Below, piece by piece: positions 1-7,511 of a stretch of 60,356 bases of DNA (positions are counted from its first letter, which is position 1; each line of letters starts with the position of its first letter). Under the pieces are notes generated by a model, which saw only the letters and a program-made list of their open reading frames with translations, made no database searches and had not been told where the DNA came from. Both the position numbers and the translations under genes were made by a program. Where the stretch lies: assembly GCA_035293965.1 (NCBI GenBank), contig DATGLW010000092.1:1-60356 (forward strand), written 5' to 3'. The stretch is from DATGLW01 sp035293965 (lineage in GTDB: Bacteria; Actinomycetota; Acidimicrobiia; Acidimicrobiales; RAAP-2).

Positions 1-341
1 AGGGGCCGCCTGCCGACCGCCGTGGCGATGACGTGCTTGGTGGCGATGGCCCGGTAGTTGGCCAGCGTCCTGTCTGCGACCTTGCCCGTCCGGTGGTCGA
101 GCCAGAGCTCGACGAGCTGGCCGACGGTCAGCCGCTCATCGGCGGGCTCCAGGCCACGGGCAAGCTCTGCGCGCACCTGGTCGCGCTTGAGCACCACCTG
201 GCCGCGGCTCGAGGCGGTGATCTTCTTGCGCCGGCGCCGGCCGTCAGGGCCGCGCTCCAGCTCGATGAAGGCGCACCACCGCCCGTCGGCGAGCCTGAAG
301 ATCCTGCCGTCGCCCCTGCCTGCACGGGTCCTGGTAGCCAT
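1..341 (-). CDS. Tyrosine recombinase/integrase, N-terminal part (runs off left edge)
   Basis: I translated this by hand from the minus strand; the frame is open from the ATG at 341 to the window edge with no stop, giving 113 residues. It starts MATRTRAGRGDGRIFRLADG, followed by a basic RRRRKK stretch and ITASSRGQV, which resembles the arm-type DNA-binding domain of phage integrases. From about residue 70 it reads LTVGQLVELWLDH and DRTLANYRAIATKHV, the typical start of the SAM-like core-binding domain. The catalytic domain (R-H-R-Y) lies outside the window. A good ribosome site, GGGAGG, sits 6 bases before the ATG. The gene begins about 97 bases past the 3' end of tRNA-Pro on the same strand, the usual position of an integrase that uses a tRNA as attachment site. 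Family identification is firm; whether the full gene is intact cannot be seen. Confidence 0.85.
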   Translation of the reverse strand, partial: MATRTRAGRGDGRIFRLADGRWCAFIELERGPDGRRRRKKITASSRGQVVLKRDQVRAELARGLEPADERLTVGQLVELWLDHRTGKVADRTLANYRAIATKHVIATAVGRRP

Positions 342-381
342 CGGTAGCCTCCCGTCCGCTTGGCTACCACTTAGGCTACCG
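332..381. repeat. Four interleaved GGTAGCC/GGCTACC repeats over the integrase start
   Basis: Copies: tggtagcca at 332-340, cggtagcct at 342-350, then the exact reverse complements tggctacca at 361-369 and aggctaccg at 373-381. The order is A, B, A', B', so the pairs interleave rather than nest, and all four share a GGTAGCC core. Direct copies are 10 bp apart, inverted copies 12 bp apart, close to one helical turn. They cover the integrase start codon and ribosome site. Arm-type integrase/excisionase sites or an autoregulatory operator are the obvious possibilities (inference). Confidence 0.7.
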
Positions 382-437
382 GCACCTCCGCCAGCCCGCC
401 TGGATTCGGCCTCCGTAGCCCCTGACCTGCACGTTCT

Positions 438-515
438 TGGTCGGGCTGGCCGGATTTGAACCGGCGACCTCTTGACCCCCAGTCAAGCGCGCTAACCAAG
501 CTGCGCCACAGCCCG
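438..515 (-). tRNA. tRNA-Pro (anticodon GGG), CCA encoded
   Basis: On the minus strand the acceptor arms CGGGCTG (515-509) and CAGCCCG (448-442) pair over 7 bp, discriminator A at 441, then an encoded CCA at 440-438. The T arm contains GTTCAAATC. The anticodon stem is CTTGA/TCAAG with the 7-base loop CTGGGGG, giving anticodon GGG. The D arm contains GCGCAGCTTGGTTAGCGC. The gene appears intact even though an integrase lies just beyond its 3' end, so any attachment site must regenerate the 3' half. Confidence 0.96.
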
Positions 516-591
516 TCGCTCGCTGGTTGGCACCTCGCGAACGGGGCGCCTCGCCAGCGGGCCTTCCACCTCCAATCGCTGGCAGGCAGCC

Positions 592-2250
592 TCACCCCGA
601 TCCTACATCGAGGTCCGTGGCCGGGGCCGCAGGCGGCTGGGGGGTTCGCGAGGCACGCAACCGCTCGACCAGCTCGTACTTCTTGACCTTGCCCGACGGC
701 GTCCGTGGCAGGTCGGCAAGCGTGATCCAGACTCGCGGGATCTTCTGGGGCGCCAGGCCCCGCGCCCGCAGGAAGCCGGCCAGCTCCTCCTCCGACGGCG
801 CGGCGCCACGTGCGATGACGAACGCGGCGGGCTCCTCGCCGAGCCGGGGGTGCGGCAAGGCCACAACGGCGGCCTCCACCACCTCGGGATGGCCAGCGAT
901 GAGCTCCTCGATCTCGCGCGCCGACAGCTTCTCGCCGCCGCGATTGATGACGTCCTTGGTGCGCCCGGACACGGTCAGGCACCCGCTGGCGTCGACCGTT
1001 CCGAGATCCCCAGTGCGGAGCCATCCGGCGTCGTCGAAGGCTTCTGCCGTGTGAACGGGGTCGACGTAGCCGAGCGCCCGCTGGGGACCGCGGACGAGGA
1101 ACTCGCCCACCTGTCCAGGGCCGAGCACCCCGCCGGGGCGGCCGGGTGCCACGACCTTCACCTCGCAGCCCGGCAGGACCCGTCCGTCCGTGGCCAGACG
1201 CACCCAGGTGGGGTCGCCGGGCAGGCTGGCCGACACGGTGGGGCACTCGGTCATGCCGTAGGCGCGGCGCGGCTTCATCCCGAGCTCCTCGCAGCGCCGC
1301 GCCAGCTCGGTCGGGATCGGACTGCCGCCGGCACTGAAGCCGGTCGAGAGCGGCAGGGAAGGAAGGCTCGCCGCCACCACGGCATCGGCCAGCTCCTGCA
1401 TGAAGACAGCCGCACCTCCCGTATAGGTAACGCTGTGCTGCTGGATCTCCTCGACGGCGCGCGCCGGGTCCCAGCGGTCGGCGAGGACGACCGAGCAGCC
1501 GGACACGAGCGGGATGGTGACCGCCATCAGCAGGCCGGTCGCGTGCGACACGCTGGCCGCCATGTAGCCGCGATCGTGCCAGGTGTACGGCACCGTGCGG
1601 GCATGGCGCAGCGGCACGACCAGGAGGCCCCGGGTGCTCATCACGACGGCCTTGGCCCCGGAGGTGGTGCCCGAGGTGAAGCCGACGAGCGCGGGCGCGT
1701 CCGGATCGACCAGCGTCGCGGAGAACGGGGCGCCGGCCAGCACGTCGTCGAAGCCCGTCCAGCCGGCGGCGGACCCACGCACCACCACGCGCAGCGGGTT
1801 GCCCCCCCACAGGTCGATGGCAGCCTCCATCGCTGCGACGTGATCGTGCCCGCGGAAGCGCAACGGCGCCAGGACGCACCGCGGCTCGACGGCCTGCAAG
1901 ACGTTCGCCAGCTCGTGCTCCCGGTAGATCGGCACCACGGGTGCCGACACGGCTCCCGCCGCCCACACGCCGTAGGCGACGACTAGCGCTTCCCACCAGT
2001 TGGGCATCTGCCAGACCACGACGTCACCGGCGCCGATGCCCTGGGCCTCGAGGAACCCGGCCAGGCAGAAGGCGTGACCGAGCAGCTCCTCCCACGTGAG
2101 CGTCCGTCCCCCGTCGGCGACGGCGCACAGCGGCCCGAACTCGGCAACGGTGCGCCGCATCAGCTGGGGCAGGCCCATCCCCGTGTGGTAGCCCGCTCGC
2201 TGGTACTCGCGGGCCGCGCCCGGCGGGAATGGCGCCGGTGCGAACTGCAC
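592..2250 (-). CDS. AMP-dependent acyl-CoA synthetase/ligase
   Basis: ANL-superfamily enzyme that adenylates a carboxylic acid and transfers it to CoA; substrate unknown. The adenylate motif FTSGTTSGAK is near residues 191-200, followed by AYGMTECP (A5), TGDLGTVDASG (A7), GRTKDVINRGGEKLSAREIE (A8) and PRTPSGKVKK (A10 lysine). I chose GTG at 2250 (552 aa) because GAGGAGG lies 6 bases upstream and the frame further upstream runs into the preceding hydratase gene; a longer start at 2367 is less likely. It follows the enoyl-CoA hydratase by 28 bases on the same strand, so both are probably co-transcribed and act on acyl-CoA substrates. The family resembles cyclohexanecarboxylate-CoA or fatty acid ligases; exact specificity cannot be read from sequence. 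Confidence 0.9.
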   Translation of the reverse strand: MQFAPAPFPPGAAREYQRAGYHTGMGLPQLMRRTVAEFGPLCAVADGGRTLTWEELLGHAFCLAGFLEAQGIGAGDVVVWQMPNWWEALVVAYGVWAAGAVSAPVVPIYREHELANVLQAVEPRCVLAPLRFRGHDHVAAMEAAIDLWGGNPLRVVVRGSAAGWTGFDDVLAGAPFSATLVDPDAPALVGFTSGTTSGAKAVVMSTRGLLVVPLRHARTVPYTWHDRGYMAASVSHATGLLMAVTIPLVSGCSVVLADRWDPARAVEEIQQHSVTYTGGAAVFMQELADAVVAASLPSLPLSTGFSAGGSPIPTELARRCEELGMKPRRAYGMTECPTVSASLPGDPTWVRLATDGRVLPGCEVKVVAPGRPGGVLGPGQVGEFLVRGPQRALGYVDPVHTAEAFDDAGWLRTGDLGTVDASGCLTVSGRTKDVINRGGEKLSAREIEELIAGHPEVVEAAVVALPHPRLGEEPAAFVIARGAAPSEEELAGFLRARGLAPQKIPRVWITLADLPRTPSGKVKKYELVERLRASRTPQPPAAPATDLDVGSG

Positions 2251-2278
2251 GGGTTCCTCCTCGCCTTGCCCGACGTCC

Positions 2279-3067
2279 TCAGCCCGCCGGGGGGCCGGGC
2301 CACCTGTTGGAGAAGTGCGGCTGGCGATGCTCGCGGAAGGCGGCGAGACCCTCGTCGATGTCGCCACTCAGCTCGGCTGTCGCGATGATGACCTCGGCCA
2401 GCCGGATCGACTCGTGCAGGAGGCGGTCCCGCTCGTGGCGGAGCACCTTCTTGATCCCCTGGAGCGCGACCTGCGAGAGCGCACACATGCCCTCCGCGAT
2501 GCGCATCGCCTCGGGCAGAACCTGGGCGGGGCTCACCACTCGCTGGACGAGGCCCATCCGGTGGGCATCGCCGGCTCCCACGCGTTCGGCCGTGAGCAGG
2601 AGCCAGGCGGCGTCGCCGTAGCCGACCATCCGCGGCAGCAGGTGCACGGCCGCGCCCGGGATGATGCCGTGCTTGGGCTCGAACAGGCCGAACCAGGCAG
2701 TGTCGGCCGCGATGCGGATGTCACAGGCCAGGGCGATCTCGCACCCTCCCCCGACCGCCAGGCCGTTGACGGCGGCGATGACCGGCTTGGAGACGCTGCC
2801 GATCCCGAACATGTCGGTGATCGGGAAAGGGCGCGGGCCCCGGCGCGTCCTGCCGCCCCGAGGGGTGGACAGGTCACTGCCGGAGCAGAACGCGCGCGTG
2901 CCCGAGCCGGTCACGACCGCCACGTACTGCTCGGGATCGGCCTCGAAGGCGAGCATGGCTGCCGTGATGGCGTCGCGCATGTCGTCGTCGTACGCGTTCC
3001 GCTTGTCGGGCCGGTCCATCGTGAGCACGGTCACGTGACCACGGTGCTCCACCACGAGGCCAGGCAC
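2279..3067 (-). CDS. Enoyl-CoA hydratase/isomerase family protein
   Basis: Crotonase-fold protein of 262 aa, the normal family length. The oxyanion-hole segment FCSGSDL and the central GLAVGGGCEIALACDIRIAA are clear. Both glutamates used by true hydratases are present: one in GGGCEIAL and one in GLFEPKHGIIPG, so hydratase activity on a 2-enoyl-CoA is likely. The chain ends FREHRQPHFSNRWPGPPAG, typical of the C-terminal region of this family. It lies between the NTF2-like gene (110 bases upstream) and the acyl-CoA ligase downstream, consistent with a small degradation operon. Specific chain length or ring preference is not determinable. Confidence 0.93.
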   Translation of the reverse strand: MPGLVVEHRGHVTVLTMDRPDKRNAYDDDMRDAITAAMLAFEADPEQYVAVVTGSGTRAFCSGSDLSTPRGGRTRRGPRPFPITDMFGIGSVSKPVIAAVNGLAVGGGCEIALACDIRIAADTAWFGLFEPKHGIIPGAAVHLLPRMVGYGDAAWLLLTAERVGAGDAHRMGLVQRVVSPAQVLPEAMRIAEGMCALSQVALQGIKKVLRHERDRLLHESIRLAEVIIATAELSGDIDEGLAAFREHRQPHFSNRWPGPPAG

Positions 3068-3177
3068 ACAGCGACGCTATCCCACACGGCGGCTCGCTCG
3101 GGTGACGTTCTGCCGTGCCGGTCCGAGCGACGCCCTGCCCCGAGCCGGGCCCGTGATCGGGCCCACCCGGCCCGTGG

Positions 3178-3546
3178 TCACCCGTCGAGGGTCACCCGCC
3201 TGCTCCGGAACAGCCACTGGCCCGCGACCTTGACCAGCTCGTCGTCGTACCTGCCCGCCATCACGAAGGTCGGCGGCTGCCCCTGGCTCAGCAGCAACGA
3301 CGATTCACCTCTGGCGCGGTCCCCGTCAACGTCGATGGCCTCGTTGACGATGAAGTGGTGCCGCGACCTGGGCACCACGGCCGCTGCCATGGCGAGCAGC
3401 GCGTCGCGACCGGCCGTCGGGGGTGCGTCGCCGATGGTGATGCTGCCGTCCTCGGTGAACAGACCTGCCCATTCCTCGGCCCGGCCGGTGTCGTAATAGT
3501 GCGCGTAGCGCGCCATCAGGTCTCGGATCTGGTCGAGGTCGTCCAT
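3178..3546 (-). CDS. NTF2/SnoaL-like domain protein
   Basis: A 122-residue protein reading MDDLDQIRDLMARYAHYYDT, FTEDGSI, SRHHFIVNEAIDVDGDRA and LFRSRR, the pattern of single-domain SnoaL/NTF2-like folds that include ring-modifying isomerases and hydratases of steroid and aromatic pathways. The frame stays open far upstream, but the ATG at 3546 fits the family N-terminus and antisense overlap with the neighbouring ligase would otherwise result. The ribosome site and start are duplicated (see the repeat at 3544-3577). It heads a likely three-gene unit with the hydratase and ligase. A catalytic or merely binding role is open. Confidence 0.85.
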   Translation of the reverse strand: MDDLDQIRDLMARYAHYYDTGRAEEWAGLFTEDGSITIGDAPPTAGRDALLAMAAAVVPRSRHHFIVNEAIDVDGDRARGESSLLLSQGQPPTFVMAGRYDDELVKVAGQWLFRSRRVTLDG

Positions 3547-3577
3547 CTTCACCACTCCCCCATCTTCACCACTCCCC
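3544..3577 (-). repeat. 17-bp tandem duplication of ribosome site plus start codon
   Basis: The unit catcttcaccactcccc occurs at 3544-3560 and again at 3561-3577 with no gap. Read on the minus strand, each unit is GGGGAGTGGTGAAGATG, that is a Shine-Dalgarno-like stretch and an ATG. The upstream ATG opens a four-codon frame (Met-Gly-Glu-Trp, then TGA) that ends 5 bases before the true start at 3546. Confidence 0.9.
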
Positions 3578-3870
3578 CAGCTCGGGCCAGAGCGCCACGA
3601 GCCCGACGCCACGAGGTGCCCCCCAGCATGGCGTGCGACCCCCGCGAGCTCTCGGCGGGCAGGAGACGCCGCTGCCCGGCAAGCGGCGCGAGTATGGCAG
3701 ATCCGCCGGAAGCGGCCGGAGGCGCGTGTCGGTAGCCTGGCCGCAAGGGTTCCCGCCGGGCGCGTCCGGCGGGTGCGCCAGCCGTCTCGCGCCTCGACGC
3801 GAACGGGCGGCAGGGATGGCACGAGCAACAGGCGGCTCGGCGGAGCGAGTGACGAGGGGGAAGGACGCTG
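3578..3870. other. Divergent intergenic region, no gene seen
   Basis: Lies between the NTF2-like gene (minus) and the acyl-CoA ligase (plus). Frames here do not show a recognisable protein or codon pattern. It should hold two divergent promoters; I cannot point to a convincing -35/-10 pair. A GGGGGAAGG ribosome site for the ligase lies at its right end. Confidence 0.5.
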
Positions 3871-5496
3871 ATGACGACCGTGCGGGTGCCTGCCGTCACG
3901 ACGATCCCGGCCCTCCTCGACGCCGCAGCCGCTCGCGATCCCGACCGTCTGGCCCTGGTCGCCCCCGACGCCAGCCTCAGTTACGGCTCGCTTGCCGTGG
4001 AAGCCGACGCGGCGGCGGCGGCGCTGCAGCAGCTCGGTGTCCGCCCCGGCGACCGGGTTGCCGCCTCCCTGCCGAACTCGGCCTCCCTCGTGGTGGCCTT
4101 CCACGGCACCATGCGCCTCGGGGCCGTGTGGGTCGGCGTGAACCGCACCCTGGCGGCGCCTGAGAAGCTCGCGCTGCTCCGACATGCTCGTCCGGTCGTG
4201 TTCCTCTGCGAGGAGGCGGTCGCCGCCGAGCTCGCACAGGCGACCGGCGGATCGTCTCCTGGTCCGGCCGTCGTGCCGGTCGGCGGCTCGACACAGGACG
4301 GCACGGAATGGCAAGCGCTCCTCGCCGCCTCGCACGGGAGCCACGCGCGCCGCCCGGCGATCGACCCCTTCGCACCGGCGGGCATCGCGTACACGAGCGG
4401 CACCACGGGCTCGCCAAAGGGCGTCGTGCACAGCCAGCACAACCTGGTCGTGCCGGGCGCCGCGATCGTGGCCTCCCGGCGCTATGGCCGGGACCTGCGC
4501 AAGGGCGACTGCCTGTCGCTCAACATCTTGAACCTCCTCGTGCTCTCGACCCTGCTCGCCACCCAGGCCGGCGGGTGCTCGATCGTCAGCGACGCCCGGA
4601 GCGCTGTCGAGCTCGGCCGCTGGCTGCGCGAGAACGAGGTGACGGTGTGGAACGGCGTGCCCACCATGCTCTACGACCTCGTCCACGACTCACGGGTGGT
4701 CCCCGAGGACCTGGCCAGCCTCGAGGAGGTGTGGACCGGCGGCGCGCGCTGCCCCGAAGGAGTGCGCCGAGACTTCGAGGAGAAGTTCGGCGTGCCGTTG
4801 CGGGGAACCTACGGCCTCACGGAGGCGCCGACGATCGTGACCATCGAGGCGCGCGACGTGCCCCACGTCGAGGGGGCCAGCGGCGTCCCCCTGCCCCACC
4901 TCGAGGTGACCGTCCGCGACGGAGACGACCGGGTCCTGCCGGCAGGTGAGGTGGGCGAGATCTGCGTCGGTGGCCGGACGGCAGGCCCATGGGCCGGTGC
5001 CTACCGCACCATGCTCGGCTACTGGGAGCAAGGGGGCGGGGTGCAGGGCGGTCCGGCCGACGGCCTCCTGCGCACGGGTGACCTCGGCTCGCTGGATGGC
5101 GCGGGCAACCTGTTCGTCCGCGATCGCAAGCAGCTCCTCATCATCCGTGGCGGCGCGAACGTGTACCCCGCCGAGGTCGAGCAGGTGCTCGAGCTCCATC
5201 CTGCAGTGGCGGGGTCGGCTGTGGTGGGCGTGCCCGACGAGCGCCTCGGGGAGCGAGTTGCCGCCGTGGTCGAGCTGGCCACCGGTGCCGAGGCGGACGC
5301 CGACGAGCTCCGGGCCTGGTGCGCCCGCCACCTCGCCCGCTACAAGGTGCCCGACTGGGTCCGCGTCGTGGCGAGCCTCCCCCGCAACGCCATGGGCAAG
5401 GTGGTGCGCCAGGAGCTGCCGCGCCTGCTCGGCCCCCTCGAGCCGCCGTCGCCTGCCGCCACGGGCACCACGGCACGCGGCTCGGGCCGTACCTGA
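3871..5496 (+). CDS. AMP-dependent acyl-CoA synthetase/ligase
   Basis: A 541-residue ANL ligase. Motifs in order: AYTSGTTGSPKGVV (A3, about 173-186), GTYGLTEAP (A5), LLRTGDLGSLDGAGNLFVRD (A7), RKQLLIIRGGANVYPAEVE (A8) and LPRNAMGKVVR (A10, with the catalytic Lys). The canonical TSGTTGSPKG makes it a better match to the consensus than the ligase at 592-2250, with which it shares only the general family. A strong ribosome site GGGGGAAGG lies 7 bases before the ATG. It is transcribed divergently from the NTF2-hydratase-ligase unit and followed 97 bases later by an SDR. Substrate is unknown; medium or long fatty acid or aromatic acid are all possible. Confidence 0.92.
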   Translation: MTTVRVPAVTTIPALLDAAAARDPDRLALVAPDASLSYGSLAVEADAAAAALQQLGVRPGDRVAASLPNSASLVVAFHGTMRLGAVWVGVNRTLAAPEKLALLRHARPVVFLCEEAVAAELAQATGGSSPGPAVVPVGGSTQDGTEWQALLAASHGSHARRPAIDPFAPAGIAYTSGTTGSPKGVVHSQHNLVVPGAAIVASRRYGRDLRKGDCLSLNILNLLVLSTLLATQAGGCSIVSDARSAVELGRWLRENEVTVWNGVPTMLYDLVHDSRVVPEDLASLEEVWTGGARCPEGVRRDFEEKFGVPLRGTYGLTEAPTIVTIEARDVPHVEGASGVPLPHLEVTVRDGDDRVLPAGEVGEICVGGRTAGPWAGAYRTMLGYWEQGGGVQGGPADGLLRTGDLGSLDGAGNLFVRDRKQLLIIRGGANVYPAEVEQVLELHPAVAGSAVVGVPDERLGERVAAVVELATGAEADADELRAWCARHLARYKVPDWVRVVASLPRNAMGKVVRQELPRLLGPLEPPSPAATGTTARGSGRT

Positions 5497-5580
5497 GCCG
5501 GCCAGCTCCTCGGCCTTGGTCACGAGGCGCGGCTCGCGCCACGCGGCCTCGCGCACCCGGCCTTGCGCCACCTGGCGCGC

Positions 5581-5586
5581 TACATT
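5581..5586 (+). promoter_or_regulatory. Candidate -10 (TACATT) for a leaderless SDR mRNA
   Basis: TACATT ends 7 bases before the ATG at 5594, so transcription would begin at or next to the start codon. There is no Shine-Dalgarno in that gap. No good -35 is visible. Confidence 0.45.
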
Positions 5587-5593
5587 GCCGCCC

Positions 5594-6430
5594 ATGGCCC
5601 AGGACTCAAAGGTTGCCTTCGTGACCGGCGCAAGCCGCGGCATCGGAAAGGGCATCGCCCTCCACCTCGCGCGCGCCGGGTACGACGTCGCCATGACGGC
5701 GCGCACCTCGGTCGAGGGCGAGGGCCGCGAGCACTCCTCGACGGTCAAGCGCTCCGACACGTCGCCCTTGCCCGGCAGCCTCGCCACGACGGCCGCTCTC
5801 GTCGAGGAGACCGGGCAGCGCTCGCTGGCGGTGCCCTCCGACCTGCTCGACCGGGCGTCGCTCGGGGTGGCGGTCACCACGGTGCTCGAGCGCTGGGGGC
5901 ACATCGACGTGCTCGTCAACAACGCCCGCTACGTCGGCCCCGGGCACATGGACCGCATCCTCGACACCCCGGTCGACCTGCTCGACAGGCACCTGCAGGC
6001 CAATGCCATGGCTCCGATCATCCTGATCAAGCTCGTGCTGCCCTCCATGCTCGAGCGCGGCGGCGGCACGATCATCAACGTCTCCTCCGGCGCAGGCGAG
6101 CACGACCCCCCAGCACCGGCCGGCGAGGGCGGCTGGGGCCTCGGCTACGGGTTCAGCAAGGCGGCCCTCAACCGGATCGCGGGCATCCTGGCGCTCGAGC
6201 TGGGCGACCGCGGGATCCGTGCGTACAACCTCGAGCCGGGCTTCGTGGCGACCGAACGGATCGCCATCGACATGGCCCCCTTCGGGTTCGACGCGTCGAC
6301 CGGCGTGCCGGTCGACGTGCCAGGGTCGGTCGCGGCGTGGCTCGTCACCGACCCGGCAGCGGCGGAGCCCAACGGCCGGACCGTGGACGCCCCGACGCTC
6401 GCCCGGGAGCTCGGGCTGTTCCCAGGCTGA
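5594..6430 (+). CDS. Short-chain dehydrogenase/reductase (SDR)
   Basis: A 278-residue classical SDR: N-terminal VAFVTGASRGIGKGIALHLA (Rossmann TGxxxGIG), NNAR for the NNAG motif, INVSSGAG with the catalytic serine, YGFSK (YxxxK) and LEPGFVATERIAIDM after it. The chain between the first and second strands is longer than usual (SVEGEGREHSSTVKRSDT), which is common in a subgroup of actinobacterial SDRs. ATG at 5594 was chosen because it directly precedes the Rossmann motif; it has no ribosome site but a TACATT hexamer 7 bases upstream. Likely oxidises or reduces an alcohol or ketone of an acyl-CoA or lipid; substrate not readable. It converges on the DsbA-fold gene. Confidence 0.92.
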   Translation: MAQDSKVAFVTGASRGIGKGIALHLARAGYDVAMTARTSVEGEGREHSSTVKRSDTSPLPGSLATTAALVEETGQRSLAVPSDLLDRASLGVAVTTVLERWGHIDVLVNNARYVGPGHMDRILDTPVDLLDRHLQANAMAPIILIKLVLPSMLERGGGTIINVSSGAGEHDPPAPAGEGGWGLGYGFSKAALNRIAGILALELGDRGIRAYNLEPGFVATERIAIDMAPFGFDASTGVPVDVPGSVAAWLVTDPAAAEPNGRTVDAPTLARELGLFPG

Positions 6431-6531
6431 CCCCAGGCCCTGGCCGCCACCCGGAGCTGGGGCCCCAGCGCGGACCGGTCGGCTCCCGGCTCGGCGTCGG
6501 ACGGGGTGACCCGCAGCGTCGGGCCCCGGCT

Positions 6532-6575
6532 CGGACCGATTGGCTCGGCGGACCGATTGGCTCGGTGGCCCGAGC
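6532..6575. repeat. 17-bp tandem repeat plus small hairpin between convergent genes
   Basis: CGGACCGATTGGCTCGG is present at 6532-6548 and again at 6549-6565. The second copy runs into a 6-bp stem, gctcgg (6560-6565) and ccgagc (6570-6575), with loop tggc. There is no T tract. It could serve as a bidirectional terminator for the SDR and the DsbA-fold gene, but that is weakly supported. Confidence 0.6.
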
Positions 6576-6598
6576 GCGCGAGCCGGCGGGGCTGGGGC

Positions 6599-7201
6599 TC
6601 AGCGCGGGATCGTGGTGTGCTTGAGCTCGTTCAGCTCGGGCCACCCCGCGACCAGGTCGACGACCCGCTCCACGGTCGACACGGCAAGCGGGCCGTTGCC
6701 GGCGGGGCGGTGCATCAGCCGGACGAACACGGCCTGGCCGTCGCGCACGAAGGTCGGCACGCCGAAGGCTCGGTGCTCCTCAACCCAGCCCGTGTGCTCC
6801 TTGCGGTAGACCTCGAGGGGCCACCCCTCGTCGATGGCGGCCGTGATCTCTGCGACCGGGAGGCCCAGCTCGCCGAGCACGCCGGTGACGACCTCACGGT
6901 CGCGGACGTCGAGGCCCCGATCGTGGCGGGCGGCGAACAGCGCCAGGTGGGCGTCGAAGAACCGGTCCGGGTAGCGGTCGCGCACCACGATCCCCGCCTG
7001 GTTCACGAACAGCGCCGGGAAGTCGGCAGGGCGGTCGAACACCGGCGCCTCGCCCTCGGCCACGTGGGCCTGGTCGAGCGAGAAGGCGACGAAGGTGACG
7101 TCCCAGTCGGCCCCAGCTCGCAAGCCGGTCACCAGGTGCTCGTGGGCGTTGCGGGCGAACGGACAGCGGTAGTCCCAGTTCACCGAGAAGCTGAGGGTCA
7201 C
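6599..7201 (-). CDS. DsbA-family thioredoxin-fold protein (FrnE/nitroreductase-like)
   Basis: A 200-residue protein beginning MTLSFSVNWDYRCPFARNAH: the thioredoxin-fold active-site loop right after strand one, as in DsbA-like FrnE and mycothiol-dependent Rv2466c proteins. Only one cysteine is present (CPFA rather than CPxC), so it would need an external thiol, or it may be a glutathione-transferase-kappa-like isomerase. A conserved FGVPTFVRDGQAVFVR segment supplies the cis-proline loop (VPT). The GTG start at 7201 has GGAGG 6 bases upstream. No signal peptide, so it is cytoplasmic. Function beyond thiol chemistry is unassigned. Confidence 0.85.
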   Translation of the reverse strand: MTLSFSVNWDYRCPFARNAHEHLVTGLRAGADWDVTFVAFSLDQAHVAEGEAPVFDRPADFPALFVNQAGIVVRDRYPDRFFDAHLALFAARHDRGLDVRDREVVTGVLGELGLPVAEITAAIDEGWPLEVYRKEHTGWVEEHRAFGVPTFVRDGQAVFVRLMHRPAGNGPLAVSTVERVVDLVAGWPELNELKHTTIPR

Positions 7202-7301
7202 AGGTCACCTCCGGTCCGGCCGCCGACGGTCGTAGGCCGATACAGGGCGTCGGCCAATCAGGTTACCGCCCGCCGCGGCTGCCGGATCGCCCTCATGGGA
7301 G

Positions 7302-7502
7302 TCAGAGGTGGTGGAAGAGCCACTCGATGCCCTGGTAGGCACGCCAGCCCAGGTAGACGACCGTCGCCGCACCCATGAACTTGAAGTACCAGGGAACCGG
7401 GCGCCGTGCCTCGTGGAGGAGCGTGCCGCAGCTCGGGCAGCTGCCGTCGTCGGTGAGCTCGTCATCCTCGACCAGGCGATCGCACTCCTCGCACCAGGCC
7501 AC
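7302..7502 (-). CDS. Small zinc-ribbon membrane protein
   Basis: A 66-residue protein with two CxxC knuckles (CEEC near residue 4 and CPSC near residue 22), followed by WYFKFMGAATVVYLGWRAYQ, one predicted membrane helix, and a short tail. GTG start at 7502, 9 bases after the der stop; GATAGGGGA upstream can act as the ribosome site. The tight spacing suggests co-expression with Der. Short zinc-ribbon plus helix proteins of this kind occur widely in actinobacteria without an assigned role. Confidence 0.8.
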   Translation of the reverse strand: MAWCEECDRLVEDDELTDDGSCPSCGTLLHEARRPVPWYFKFMGAATVVYLGWRAYQGIEWLFHHL

Positions 7503-7511
7503 TGCGGTCCC

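Noticed and set aside
371..1996. A 541-codon minus-strand open frame overlapping the acyl-CoA ligase
   Set aside because: It is a shadow frame: Arg/Gly-rich, no family motif, and overlaps both the tRNA-Pro region and the ligase that carries all ANL motifs.
6560..6575. Strong terminator between the convergent SDR and DsbA genes
   Set aside because: A 6-bp stem without a T tract is too weak to call a terminator; kept only as part of the repeat.
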